Part shown: piece after piece, positions 32,601 through 43,825 of the stretch
Layout: each line of letters opens with the position of its first letter
How positions within the stretch are numbered: the stretch's first letter is position 1
Assembly: GCF_000003815.2 (NCBI RefSeq)
Contig: NC_049989.1
Coordinates: 10,034,743 to 10,088,755, forward strand
Direction of reading: 5' to 3'
Source of the DNA: Branchiostoma floridae
Taxonomy: Eukaryota; Chordata; Leptocardii; Amphioxiformes; Branchiostomatidae
DNA length: 54,013 bases
Translations under genes and position numbers: made by a program
The notes under the pieces: generated by a model
Seen by the model: the letters and a program-made list of their open reading frames with translations, nothing else
The model's database searches: none
Told to the model about the DNA's origin: nothing

Positions 32601-35600
32601 ATGGGTCTTCAGATTCAGATGATGAACCTCGGGCAAAGGAGCACAAGAGGAAGAGTCAAGGAAAAAGTCAGAAGTCAAAAGAAGAGTCTTCAGTCTCTGA
32701 TAATGAGCAACAGTTGAAGAAAAACAAGAAAAGGGAAGCAAAAAAACAGAAATCAAAAGAAGAGTCCTCAGACTCAGATGACGAGCCAGTTTCAAGGATA
32801 AAGAAAAACTCGAAGAAGTCGGAGGCATCAGACTCGGATGAGCAGCCACCGATCCCTAAGACAAGTGGAAGCAGTGAAAAGGAGAACAGGAAGAGGAAGT
32901 CTGACTCCTCAGACTCCAGGGGAAGGAAGGAGAAGACAAGACAGCCAGGTGTGAAGAACAGGAACACAGGAGCAGATGCATCAGTCAGTGATAGTTCATC
33001 AGACTCCTCAGGACCGGACGACAGGTAACAGCAATCTTTTGGCGCAGTAACTTTGTGCATATCAACATTGTATGACTTGTAAATATTGTTTATTATCATA
33101 TATAACTGCAGAAAAATATTAAGTTGAAGGAAAAGTAAACTACTTTGACTTGAGCTTCATTTATTTCATATTGTCTTTTTACTTTTAGGCATATTGTTTT
33201 TAGAAGCTTATACAGGGTTGAACAAGTTTTCTAAAATCCACTTGTCCTATCGGGCAAGCACATAAAAAATGTACTTGCCCGAACCAATTTTTCACTTGCC
33301 CAAAACTCAAATGTCACTGTTACTAGTATATGCATTTTCACTTCCAGCAATGGAATTCTCTGTAGACAATTGCTTGATGTCATGACTGTAAAAAGTAACA
33401 AGTATATCAAAATTGCACTAAAATCAATGGAAAAATCTTACTTGCCCGATCGGACAAGTGGGGTAGGACATGCACTTGCCCGAACAGCACTTTCACTTGC
33501 CCTGGACAATAGGGCTAGTGGACTTGTTTATCCCTGTTATACAAAATGTGCCTTTCTATGATTGATGTCTAAATCAACATCTCCAGGCATCCGATTCCTA
33601 AGAAAGGCACCAGCAGTGAAGAAAAAAGGAGTAGTGGTGGTGGGAAGAAAAAAGAGGGACGCAGGCCAAAGAATGAGGTACGACATATGTTTATGTGCTT
33701 GTATCTGAGTAGCTAACATTGTTATTAGGAAAACTTGGAATCATTTAGTAATGCTTTTGAGACAAGTGATACCAAGTTAACAACAGGTTAGAAATGACGT
33801 ACATGTAAAATGCATACTAGTAGATGTGATGGACACTTCATAACTTTAATGTACATGTATCAAGATATCTTTTTCCTAATAAATGAATGTAAGTCTCCCT
33901 TGCCAGTCAACTTAATAATGTAGAAAAATGACAAAATAACCACATTTTTACAGTCTGAACAGCCAGGCAAGACCAAAAGTGCCGAGCAACAGGAGGCAAA
34001 GATCGAGCGTTTGAAGCGTTACGTCCGTGCGTGTGGCGTGCGCATCCCGAACTACAAGAAACTGTTCGAAGGCTGCTCTCGTAACAAGCAGAAGATTGCA
34101 CGTTTGGAGGAGGAACTTGTGAGGCTTGGTGTAGAAGGTTTGTACAGATAAAACTTTTAAAATTAGTATGATTATGAATAAAATGTTTTTTCGAAATACT
34201 TTTTTCAGCCAGGTTGTCAAGGTGGCACCATCAACATTTCGGGTTGCCCTACTTGCATTAGTTATTACTGACTTCAAATCAGCTATTTATCCATTATCTT
34301 TTCTTCCAGTTATATGTAACTGCTTACTTTTTATCTCATCAAGAAATAAATACAAATGCTTTCGCAAGCAGCGGTCCAACTGCAACATTTGATTTTAAAC
34401 CCAGGTGGCGCAGTGTGCAACCTTAAAATTTAAAGTAAGGTTTGAAATTGAGTTGTGGCAAGCAAAATGTTGTTGCGTTTACAAGTGTGCAAGTGGGTAT
34501 TTCGAGCACTGCCAAGTGCAAAATTGAAGACTATTACCTACCTTACTTAAATATCTTACAGTGTATTCGATACATAGTGCATAGTACCAGAGTGTCACCT
34601 GATTCTCTTAAACATTGTTATATGACTTTGCTTACATTTCTGGCAGTATCCCCAACAAAGCTTCGGATTACTTGAAATAAATCATTCCTTGAGCTCCTTG
34701 TCTTGAAGAGACCAATTGAAGCTACCACATTTTGAACATTGACAAAGGGACTTTTGTCTTCTGACCTCTCCCATCTCCGCCCCTCAATTACCCCTATGTT
34801 CTGCTCAGGAGTGGCTTGTGTAGACGTTAAACAGAAAAGAATTGTTGTCTGTAATTACTCTGATTGGAACAGCAAGGCTGGGGGACTTATGTGAGCTGTC
34901 AAACCCTCAGGCAGTGCCAGAACAAGGCTCCTCTTTACTGGTCGTCTTTGGCATAATCTAGGATCATGTTTACATGCTTTTGTTACATCATATGTCCTTG
35001 CATAAGAAGTCATAAGAAGTTAACTACACAGTCTGGTAATTTGTCGATGAAGGTTTGACATCCAGGTGATAAGATATGCCAAAAAAGCAGTTACTCAAGC
35101 AACTGGGTATGATTTGGGAAATGGTCAGACATTTCAACTACAGTGACACTGAAGTGATCTGGAAGAAACAGGTCTTTGGTTAAAGACAATCTTAGACAAT
35201 GTCCAATAAGAAATGTTGTATTGAAAACAATTTTAGGCTGAACACAATTTGGAATTTCCAATAGAAAACAAAGGTAAGTTAGATGCTAGTTGAAACGTGT
35301 GACCGTTTCCAAAATCATATCCAGTCATATCATATCCAAAATCATAACTGCTTTTTTGGCATACGCACATAGTTGCCCTACTGCTGGCCTTTTGTATTCT
35401 TTTTAAAGACAGTTTGTTACCACAACTACTAGTCATTACAAGAATGGAAAGTCTGTTATCCCTGACAGTATGGACTGTCATTATGTCCTAACGGAAGCCT
35501 CTAATGAGCTTGTGAAGGATAATACAACCACCGGTCTGTGACACTTACACCCCAAAGGCATAATTCATCTTTAAAGGCAACTTGTAGACTTAATTTCTTA

Positions 35601-38600
35601 CCATTTTCCACACCTGTCTCTTTATGAGCTACTAGGTTTTTATCACCAAGTTTTAGCTGAAGTAAACAAGTTTTGTTTTGATTAATAATTGAAAAAAATT
35701 CAGTTCAGTTGCATTTACAGAAGTTTTTACAGTCAAGGTAACATATAGAAGCATAACACTGCCAGGTTTACTGCAGTTTTTCAGGGATAATAATTTACGC
35801 ATTGTTTTTCCCAGTTACATTTCGATGTGTACAGCATACCTTTGCCACTTATGCTGTGTATCTTTTTTGTCTCTCTTGTACCGCTAAAAACGAAACATCG
35901 CAATTGTAACACACTGCAGAAATGCAGCGATAACAGTTGTGTGCTCAGGAGGGGGCTCCATGATACAGCCAGGAAAATATTTGGCACAATTTTCCATTAT
36001 GTATCTTTATACATCCATTGTTGCTACCTTCTTTCTAATCAAAAAGTGTAATATAAAGATGTCTGGGGGTACAAACATCATGAGAAAGCTGACCTATACT
36101 GCTGAGAATTTTCTTTATTTAACTTTGGCCTGTCACAACAGTGGCCTTGCCAGTTGAGGTGTTAAAATGATTTAATGAATGATAAATAGGTGTTGGTGCC
36201 CACCGTATGCAAGGCCATGTCACTCAGAGGCAAAGGCTTTTAATTATAGCAGACGATTTATCACTTGTGTAATTAAGGGTCAGACCTAGACAATAGGTTT
36301 TTCTGGAAACAATTTTGTGTCATCAGGAAATGGCGGCGGGTTCAAACAGCCTTGACTCCATCAATTGTCTGTATTCACAGACAGTTTGTTACCTCAACTA
36401 TCAGTCATTACAAAGATAGTCTTAAAGGTTTTTTGTCATACTCAAAACTCTTGAGGTGCATTTGAGGTGGAGAAATATAAAAGTGTATTCTAACAATTCT
36501 AACTGCAATACGGCCACATTCTAATAGGCATTCCAACATTATGCGAAACCTTCTCATTCAATGGAGAACCGATCGACCACAAGAATGAACACAAATATCT
36601 GAATGCAGTGAGAATTTCTAGAATGTACTACAAATACCCAGGAATATTAAAGAATTTTCATTCAGACAGCATTCTGGCTCATTCTGCCTTTTGTGTGAAG
36701 GGGATATAAGGTCCATTTGGAATTCCCGCCCGAATGTGGTGCGAATTTTGCAAATGCTTCATTCCGGCTGGTTCTGCTTCATTCCTGCTGATTCAGTTTC
36801 AGTTCGATGGCCCTTTGACAGAATAGCTAGTCATTATGTCCTAACGGAAGTCTCTATAATGAGCTTGTGAGGGATAAAACAGACACTAGTCTGTCACAGG
36901 TACACCCAAAGGCAGATTACTCACGTTGGGCGGCGAGCTCAAACACCTTGATTCATCAATTACCTGCATTCACCGATTTGTTTGACTTAAAAGGCTTTTT
37001 TCTGGCTCCTTCATTATTGGTAACTCAGCAGTGACAAAATGCACATTAATGATTAACCCCTTTATGTGGGTAAACAACAAACAATGGACATACTTAGATG
37101 TTGAATGGTCAATTGTCCTCATTGACCAATTGCATGAGCTATTCCTTGAAATGCTAAGAAAAAAAAACCCTCTACATTTTCAACTGTAACCTTTAATATC
37201 TGAATTCTGTTTGCCGATCTATTATTGTTTAATAGACTAGGTGTGCCTCTTATAGTCTTGGATATGTATTACTGTCACATTTCCAATAGTGTTCTTTGAA
37301 GGAAACCCTACACAGATCCTTATACTTAAAGACTTACAATCTTCAAACGTGTGGTTGATCTTGGTGTTACTGCAGTATACAATATGTTTAATGGTCTAAA
37401 GCAGCTGCAACGTTCATGTATACAATGCAGTACATGTAGATCATTTGAACATGTCTCTACCCTAGCCTGACTAAATCATGCCTCTAGCAGCCCTTCCACT
37501 GGTAACTGTTACTGTTAGGCCCTTGGAACGCCCAATTAGCCCCTGACAGCAAAGATTGTGTAACACAGGCTAAACTCCATTCCACACCTGGGTGAAAATC
37601 ATACTAATGTTTCTTACTATTATTCTTGCGTTTTACGTTTCTTTAATTCAGTCAAGATGCAATTTATATAGAGTCTATGAGTCTGTCTTCTATTTCACTA
37701 AAAGAGATAGCAAAAAAAAACTTGGTTACAGACAACATAAGATTTCTAATTATGTCTGAGCCATTCCTTTTGATTGGTTAGCTGTTATATATGATGAAAC
37801 TGACATGTAATATAATGTACCAGATTGTATATACAAGGATGTTCCTAGGTAACCAGTGTTTTGTTAAGGGGCTTGGAAGAAGACTTGTGGATGTTCTTAT
37901 GCCTATTTTCTTGTCTGTGTAGGTAAGCCCTCACTAGAGAAGTGTAAGAAAGTTAAGGAACGTCGGGAGGAAGAGAAGGAATTGGCTGCACTGGATGCTG
38001 ACAACATCATCACCTCGGACAGAGGTGGGTGCCACCTCTTTCTGCATCCTTTCAATTTATTTTGCTCATTACTGAATTAGAGAGGTAAATACATGTTTGG
38101 TGATATAAAATGATGCATGAAGGGCGTTATATGTAGCTAATAGAAATTGTGAGGTTTTATTTTACAAAATTTTTGGTCATGACCTCATACCAAGAAATTA
38201 TGACATTGTGAATAGGTATTTTTATTACCGTTCATCTGCAAATTCAAATGCAAAGTTCCAACACCCCAAAAATGTCATTTTTCTGGGGGTTGGGGGGTGG
38301 AATATTACCAAAATAAAACTGCAGGAAACTGCATTTTCAGTAGTTTGGGATGGGGGAAAATATAGACTGATATTCTTTACTGATAAAAATGAACTGGGAT
38401 ATCTACATATAAGTTGACAATAAAACACAGATTCATGTTTTGGTTATGAAAAAAATAATACACGACAGAATAGAGGCAGGCATTGTTATTTTCTCATGTA
38501 ATTTCTCTTATGTTGACATGTGCTTTTCTAAATCGTTCCCAATCCTCTTTATTCTCTTCGCCAATGGCGAATGAGTATGTTTTTGCCGACTTGTCTCTGT

Positions 38601-40699
38601 ATGTAGGTCAACAACATATAAGTCGAGAAATTGTGGATGGAACTTTTTTATTTTTGTAGGTGTGTAGCGGTTGTCTAAAGGCATGCCTAGTTTGAAAATG
38701 GTTTACCTGGCGTTTTCCTACGGTACAGCAGCGAGCTTTGTATTTTTTCGAGGTTTGTTTCAGGAAGCATAAGTCAAAATGCAGCTGGGCGATTTCTACG
38801 ATATTTGGTAGGTGAGTAGCGGTTGTGTAAAGGATTGTCATGTGCGAAAATGGTTTAGCTAGCTTTTACCTATGATGCTATAGCTGGCTTTGTATGTAAG
38901 TGCGTTTGTCTGTATGCAAGATAACTCAAGATGCTTTTGATGAATGCTAATGATATTTTGTTGATAAGTAGGGGACACAGAAAGGAAGGTCAAGTTCGAT
39001 AATGGGCCTCCTGGCGACTTGTTTTGGTACTGCAAGTGAGCGTCAAAGCTTGCGCCAAAATTTTCCAGAAGTGCCAGGTTCATGATTTTTTAGTGGTGGA
39101 TAGCTGTTGGGACTAGGAGTGAATGGTGTAATTTTGGGCCCCCTACCAGCTTGTTTGGAACTGCTGTGGGTCTTATAGTTCGTAACTTTTAAGAAGGATA
39201 ACTCCAGAGGAGATTGTTGGATAGTTTTTGCTTTTGGTATGTAGTTACTTTGGGTGATAATGAACATAATGAGATGCAAATTATATAAATCACTATCTAT
39301 TTGATATAATTACTTAGGGGAACTTCTATATAGGTTAAAAATAAACTTGTGACGGAGTCACCCGAAAGAACTTGAATCGGCCCATAGATGTCTAAAAATA
39401 GAGAAAAAGTAGGTCAAGACAGGCAGTCTTGACAAGCATAAAATTCTGATTGACCAGGGATGCTACCCGAGGTCATCTTTGGTCACAGTCCAAGGCCCCC
39501 TAAAATCAATACTATTCGGCCAGGCAGGTCAGTTTGGCGGTAGAGTCTGATTTTAACAAAACATTATGAAAGTTGTGCTGGGAAGTATCACAACATTGTA
39601 CATCATTTCCTTGTCACCAGTTCGCCGAGAAGGTTATGTGGTTTTTTTGGGGGCATTTGTGGGTTTGTGAGGAACACACGTTCATGCAGTCATTTGCTAT
39701 TGGGGTAGGTACTATTTAGTAATACATGATAAGACGTTAAAGTCTTAATAAAGGCATGATTATTTGGCGAAGAGATGTGTTCGTCGAACTCTAGTTCCTA
39801 TTGAAAAGGATGCAATGGAAGACCACCCCATTAATTTTACATATTGTCCTGGCTAATTGTAAATGGCCATTGATTTTGTATTGACTATGATGAATGTGAA
39901 GGTCACACATGACGTCAGGATGTGTGGTTTCTCTGAGAGTATTGTGTCAATAGAAAGATCAGTAAATCTACCTTCTTCATCTATCCTTTGCTCTCGAACA
40001 AGAGACTTAAACCCCTTTGTGTCTAGAGGTTTTGCAGAACGGAAGTTGAAAATAAAACCTGCATTGTAGTAATCATCTTCAAATAGATCATCTTGTGGCA
40101 ATACTGTAAATGCAGAAACTTTTGCGATGGTTTTATGTTTGCGGTTTTGGGGTGGACACTTCATTGCAAACTCAAAGCCACCGCAAACATTTTCCTTCTG
40201 TCTTCTGCTTGGGCCTCCATTGGCGCCATCCACTCAAAACGCAGTGAAGTGCTACAGCGAAATTACGCTGAGATAACAGATTAAGTTTGTTTGTTTGAAC
40301 CTTTATTTATTCATGAAAGCTCAAATCGGCCTGCAGGCCGCTTTTCATTGAGGTCATGAGGGAAGAGGCAAGGGTCAGACAAAGTATATAACAGAGATAA
40401 AGTTACATCGTTTTGAGTCCTTATAAGTCCTATACGTCTATATACACCATTTACATTTACATACATACAGAATACATGATAGAAACTGCTACATTATTCA
40501 AGTCCATTATTCAAGTGACCTCTGACATTTGAATCCTCCAGGCCGTCCCAAGAGGAATGTGCACAGCGTGTATCTGAAAAAGAGTCCAGGGAAAACTAAG
40601 CAGGTAGAGGAAGACTCTGAGTCCGAAGAAGAAAGTACAAATGGGAACAACCTGTTTGCCAACCTGAATGGGATCATCAGCGATGATGGGAGTGACTAA
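29547..40699 (+). CDS. HIRIP3: HIRIP3, histone chaperone with CHZ motif (7 exons, 746 aa)
   Basis: Exons by GT-AG sites with consistent phase: 29547-29611, 30676-30802, 31511-33024, 33587-33677, 33954-34137, 37923-38024, 40542-40699 (2241 nt, stop TAA). Residues 1-64 form a helical N-terminal domain like that of vertebrate HIRIP3 (SVLRKSYLQHTG matches the conserved core). Residues about 65-570 are disordered, acidic and basic, with Ser-Asp-Asp-Glu repeats. Residues 616-660 are a conserved helical region (RYVRACGVRIPNYKKLF) and 680-700 are the CHZ motif (LDADNII..GRPKRN). In the family, CHZ binds H2A/H2B-type histones, and HIRIP3 was named for binding the H3.3 chaperone HIRA. Nuclear location is expected from many Lys/Arg clusters. 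Introns carry several transposons. Weak points: exons are inferred without transcript data. Confidence 0.9.
30391..30536 (+). mobile_element. TA-flanked MITE, family T, truncated, in HIRIP3 intron 1
   Basis: TA precedes TTGTAAATGCATTTAAATTC and the CGGGGATTTAATTTTGCCG interior. The copy stops after GTGGTTTTAAGTTCGCTT, missing the right terminus. Same orientation as the copy at 13503. Confidence 0.8.
30676..30802 (+). CDS. HIRIP3: HIRIP3 exon 2 (coding)
   Basis: Acceptor CTTTTCACAG and donor GTAGGA. Encodes the second half of the N-terminal helical domain (SITPSVLRKSYLQHTG, then DKETYQELIDIATELF). 127 nt, entered in phase 2 and left in phase 0. Confidence 0.88.
31253..31460 (-). mobile_element. 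TA-flanked MITE, family T, complete, in HIRIP3 intron 2
   Basis: Left end CTGTAAATGCAGAAAC (flank GA rather than TA) and right end GCATTTACAG followed by TA (31461-31462). Orientation is opposite to the copy at 30391. It ends 50 bp before exon 3. Confidence 0.85.
31511..33024 (+). CDS. HIRIP3: HIRIP3 exon 3 (1.5 kb, acidic/basic repeat region)
   Basis: Acceptor TTTATTCAAG and donor GTAACA. It encodes residues 65-568. The C-terminal half contains about ten units of roughly 26 residues that alternate Lys/Arg-rich and Ser/Asp/Glu-rich runs, such as SKEESSDSDDEP. The SDSDDE strings fit the CK2 consensus (S followed by acidic residues at +1 to +3). No folded domain is visible. Confidence 0.88.
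32130..32850 (+). repeat. Coding minisatellite in HIRIP3 exon 3
   Basis: About ten diverged units of roughly 78 bp encode blocks like KSKEESSDSDDEP followed by a Lys/Arg run. Nucleotide strings such as GAAGTCAAAAGAAGAGTCCT recur (32358, 32512, 32752). Length variation in multiples of three would be tolerated. Confidence 0.8.
33211..33541. mobile_element. Foldback repeat in HIRIP3 intron 3 (CTTGCCCG motifs)
   Basis: Outer arms TACAGGGTTGAACAAGT and, from the right on the opposite strand, ATAACAGGGATAAACAAGT. Inside, CCACTTGTCCTATCGGGCAA and several CACTTGCCCGAAC strings occur in both orientations. No ORF of known function; the class is unassigned. Confidence 0.65.
33587..33677 (+). CDS. HIRIP3: HIRIP3 exon 4 (coding)
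   Basis: Acceptor ATCTCCAG and donor GTACGA. Encodes a short Lys/Arg/Ser-rich linker, residues 569-599, ending GRRPKNE. Confidence 0.85.
33954..34137 (+). CDS. HIRIP3: HIRIP3 exon 5 (conserved helical region)
   Basis: Acceptor TTTTTACAG and donor GTTTGT. Encodes residues 600-660, including RLKRYVRACGVRIPNYKKLF and a basic/acidic helix ending LVRLGVEG. This is the most conserved part of HIRIP3 together with the following CHZ motif. Confidence 0.9.
34138..37922 (+). other. HIRIP3 intron 5 with duplicated and mobile DNA
   Basis: This 3.8 kb intron holds the foldback repeat 35075-35364 and a direct duplication (GTCATTATGTCCTAACGGAA near 35478 and 36830), each copy followed by GAGCTTGTGAGGGATAA-like and CACCCAAAGGCA-like blocks. 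A relative of the element at 7762-8322 lies between them (about 36500-36830). No coding sequence was recognised. Confidence 0.7.
35075..35364. mobile_element. Foldback repeat with ATGCCAAAAAAGCAGTTA ends
   Basis: Left arm TATGCCAAAAAAGCAGTTAC then CTGGGTATGATTTGGGAAATGG; right arm on the opposite strand starts TATGCCAAAAAAGCAGTTAT and continues through ATGATTTTGGATATGA. The arm sequence is the dispersed CCGTTTCCAAAATCATATCC repeat in two orientations. No ORF. Confidence 0.7.
37923..38024 (+). CDS. HIRIP3: HIRIP3 exon 6 (first half of CHZ motif)
   Basis: Acceptor TCTGTGTAG and donor GTGGGT. Encodes residues 661-694, a charged helix (KVKERREEEKEL) leading into LDADNIITSDR, the N-terminal part of the CHZ motif. 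Confidence 0.9.
38545..39300. repeat. Dispersed repeat in HIRIP3 intron 6
   Basis: Contains TTCGCCAATGGCGAA, a TGTCTCTGTATGTAGGTCAA block, GTGTGTAGCGGTTGTCTAAA and GGTGAGTAGCGGTTGTGTAA, then a GATAACTCAAGATGCTTTTG block. The reverse complement of this type is found at 14890-15130. Non-coding, partly self-repeating (about 38650-38700 and 38810-38870). Confidence 0.6.
40104..40266 (-). mobile_element. TA-flanked MITE, family T, truncated, in HIRIP3 intron 6
   Basis: TA (40102-40103) precedes CTGTAAATGCAGAAACTTTT and the interior AAAGCCACCGCAAACATTTT. An internal deletion/replacement follows, and the right terminus is absent. Confidence 0.7.
40286..40500 (-). mobile_element. Possible LINE 3' end fragment (minus strand)
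   Basis: On the minus strand it ends in AATAAAGGTTCAAACAAACA, a polyadenylation-like signal followed by a short tandem tail. The layout resembles the 3' ends at 41352 and 53205, but no coding part is retained, so the call is tentative. Confidence 0.4.
40542..40699 (+). CDS. HIRIP3: HIRIP3 exon 7 (end of CHZ motif and C-terminus)
   Basis: Acceptor AATCCTCCAG. Completes the CHZ motif with GRPKRN and continues through an acidic tail (EEDSESEEES) to ISDDGSD and TAA at 40697-40699. Confidence 0.9.
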
Positions 40700-41270
40700 A
40701 TCATCCTAAAGGATTCCTAAAAAAGGCTCTTTCCTATACCTTAAAGGCTATAAAATTGTACTGCTGTTGAAACGTTACAGTTATGTTTTCATGAATGGTT
40801 GAGTGTATCGAAATTTGAATTTCTTTTGGAATTTGTTGTTTGACACATTATTGATGAAGTCCATCATGAATGAGAGATTCTTAAATATGTAAGAAGTAAA
40901 GTAAGTAATTATGTGAAGTTATATGAGTAAAGGATATGAAAGATTCCATTATTACATACTTTTTGAGGTGGCCATTCGTTAAGAAGTTATGGACGAGATC
41001 AAAATCATTTAGAGAAATTTGCTGTCTTTATATTCTGCTAGATACATTTTTGAGAGTTTTTGAAAGTTGCATTTAGAGTTGTAAAAAAAGCATACATTTT
41101 CAAATTACGCTTGATATATCTCTTACAGTCTCTGAATAGAGCTCTTCATTCATAGCATCTTATTTACCTGTTGTCTGATTGTGGAACTGAGAATTCAACT
41201 TTGGGTTTTCTGTGGTTGAGTTGACATAGTGTATGAAGATATCCAACTACCATCATTTGCTTGAGTTGCA

Positions 41271-41276
41271 AATAAA
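41271..41276 (+). terminator. Polyadenylation signal of HIRIP3
   Basis: AATAAA in GCAAATAAAACATC, 572 bp after the stop codon and followed by GT-rich DNA. It is the first canonical signal downstream of HIRIP3. Confidence 0.6.
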
Positions 41277-41351
41277 ACATCATACCAACACCATGTACAT
41301 GTATCTTGGAGTGGAAGTCTTTTGAGTTGTTATGTGTGATGCTAGCCTGCA

Positions 41352-41790
41352 TGTATTATGAATGAATGAATGACCTTTATTGTACATTTGTGCTCAAACA
41401 AGCTAAGTACAGGTCGTAGCGCTAGTGATAAGGTACAATTTTGACAAAAAAGGTATCTTATTCATCTCTACATATGTTAATACATTCTAGTATGTACAAG
41501 TTCAACTTCTTCTCGCTTCTTAAAACAGTTATAAGAATTATAAACATAAGGACTGATTGAATCAATAATGTATGGTTTATCGAATTGCATGAGAAATATG
41601 AATTTTTCCGTGGTATTCAAGTATCGGAAATTAGGGAACATATGTTGTATATTTTCAAAAAGGCAGTTTCTTTCCTTGTTGTATAAAGTACAGTCAACAA
41701 TAAAATGACACTCATCCTCTATCTTATTATGTAATATCTCTTTCGAAGCAGCCATATGCATGGTGATAGCATCTGACATGTCTTTTTCAA
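41352..41790 (-). mobile_element. LINE 3' fragment (CR1/L2-like), minus strand
   Basis: The minus-strand frame 41779-41477 reads like the end of a LINE ORF2: a CHFIVDCTLYNKERN zinc-like block, then TEKFIFLMQFDKPYI and CFKKREEVE at the end. Its 3' sequence ends in AATAAAGGTCATTCATTCAT, with a short TCAT-repeat tail at 41352-41372. The 5' part (endonuclease, reverse transcriptase) is missing, as expected from 5' truncation. A second copy with matching C-terminal residues lies at 53205-53440. Confidence 0.75.
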
Positions 41791-43825
41791 CATTGTCCTC
41801 TTTGGCAATTATGTGTCAGATTTCAAGCCCCCATGCCCATACTGCTCTGTTACCATTTAAGTACCCATTGACATAAATGGCAATACCGTATGTGCCAGTG
41901 TTACTTTGAGCAGACAGACACACAGATAAGCAAACACTACACTCCCTTTGGTAACGTTTTAAGTCACATTGATGCCTAGATGCCTAGAATTGACAATGGC
42001 TGTAAAACGTAATGTTTCTACCCTTACTTTGACTTTCTCACCTACCCGGTCTATTCTGCCCATCATAATTAGATCATTATTGTTCAGTTCTCAATCTTTT
42101 TTTTTATTCTACTAATTTTATCATTGCCATACTTTTTATCCCTGGTGCCATTATTAAAAGATACAGCTACTTTGAGTGATGCAGTTTGTATCACGCCATT
42201 GATTCAGACCAAGCTTACACTAGTTATTATGTGATGGGGTATTGAAGAGATTAATGTCGCTTCATGTTTACAGTTGTATACAAGATTACAAACACTTGTT
42301 CTGTGTTTAAACATTAACTCGCAGGACTTGGATTTGTTTCAAAATAGTTATGCACTTATAATTCATTAAAGCATATCTCGCAGGATTTCGGGATTTGTTC
42401 CGCGCATAATTATGTGCTCCAAATTCAGCTTCATTATATCTTCAGGGGTTCAGAGTATTTCCTGTGATTTAAAGTTACTGGAAGATCTCTTGTTCTCACA
42501 ATTCTTGTTTGACTTAAATACATTGTTTACTTTGGACATTTTTGCTTGGAAATGCTAGGATTGTAGAGTGATGTGTTTTTCCTATTGCTTGATTACGCAA
42601 TCAAAAAGAAACGCGTGGTCTCTGTCCATTGACATTTCCAAGGGCAGTGATATATGATAGTGGAATGTGCAACGCCTCAGGACAAATTACACCCTAACTG
42701 AGCAGTTGTGAAGGGACTGTCTCTTAAGTTCATATCAACCGACGAGATGTCAATTTTGCATAATTTATAATTCAAATATCATTGCTAAATATCTTGCTAC
42801 GGTATGACATATAGATTTGCGGGAGTTAATGACATCACGTTGACTTTTACAAGTTCCAACATGGGCTAGTAAAGAATTGGATACTTTTTACAAGATAGCG
42901 AAATGTTTTGAGTCGATCCTTGGGCTTGGCTGGTTCACAATCCTACGGAGGTACCATTTACCTGGCGCATGCGTCATACTTGAGCAATCCTGTATCCTAC
43001 ACCACCTGTGTGTAAGCTCGTAATCCGCGTCTCAAAAGTTTCAGAATTGTGACTGAAACTCTGGCCGAGACGACAAAACCGCGGGAAAATACCTGTTTAC
43101 CCCACAACTGCTGACCCATGCCGCCCTTAATCCACGAAAAGGCTACAGAAAGTCGTGAGAAACACGTCCTGTCACAGACGAGGACGCCTTACTTGCACGT
43201 TTCTGGTCTCCGATGATCTTAAAGACGCCTGTTCGGCATCTGATGTTCTTAAGAAATGTTAAGCATACCTGCTATAGTTCACGTATTCTCTCCCTACAAA
43301 GGAAGTCCTATTAAGGTGTTACCTTTTAATCCACTTTTACTCCTACCCTTCTTGATACCTTTTGTTATTTGAGGGCAGAACGTAGCTCGGGGCAATGTTG
43401 CCTACGTCACCCCTGACTGAGGATCCCACCTTTAGCACGTAATCATCAATGAGGGCTCAAATCCTTGATCTTATAATGAATGAAATTACTTCATTACATG
43501 CGAATTCATGTACACCTTCTGGATCAGACACATTTGTGGTAGTTTCTTAAAGAAACCACACCGCCGCGCGATCTAACGTGTAGTAAGAGAAGGAGGGTCA
43601 CATTATTGGTAGAGAGTGGAAAAACCGGCTTGAGACGGCTGAAAGTCTTTTGATGTTAAGAAGGAGAGGGGGGGGGGGGGGGGTAATGTTAGGTTCGGCC
43701 CGCCCCATTTAGTATGCATATTCTCAGGGACAATGCCGCCCATTTGCGATGCGCAGTAACACACAAAGACCTGTCGGGATACCTGAGGTAATTGTTCCCT
43801 CAGGTATTCACTGTGTCCGGACAAT
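41791..43825. other. Intergenic DNA between HIRIP3 and the PTB gene
   Basis: No gene was recognised. A long G run (about 43668-43683) lies 140 bp upstream of the PTB start codon. GC content rises from about 42950. No TATA box or clear initiator could be chosen. Confidence 0.4.

Noticed and set aside
31807-33099. Minus-strand and alternate-frame Ser-rich open frames
   Set aside because: They mirror the Lys/Ser/Asp repeats of HIRIP3 exon 3 and have no splice or start support.
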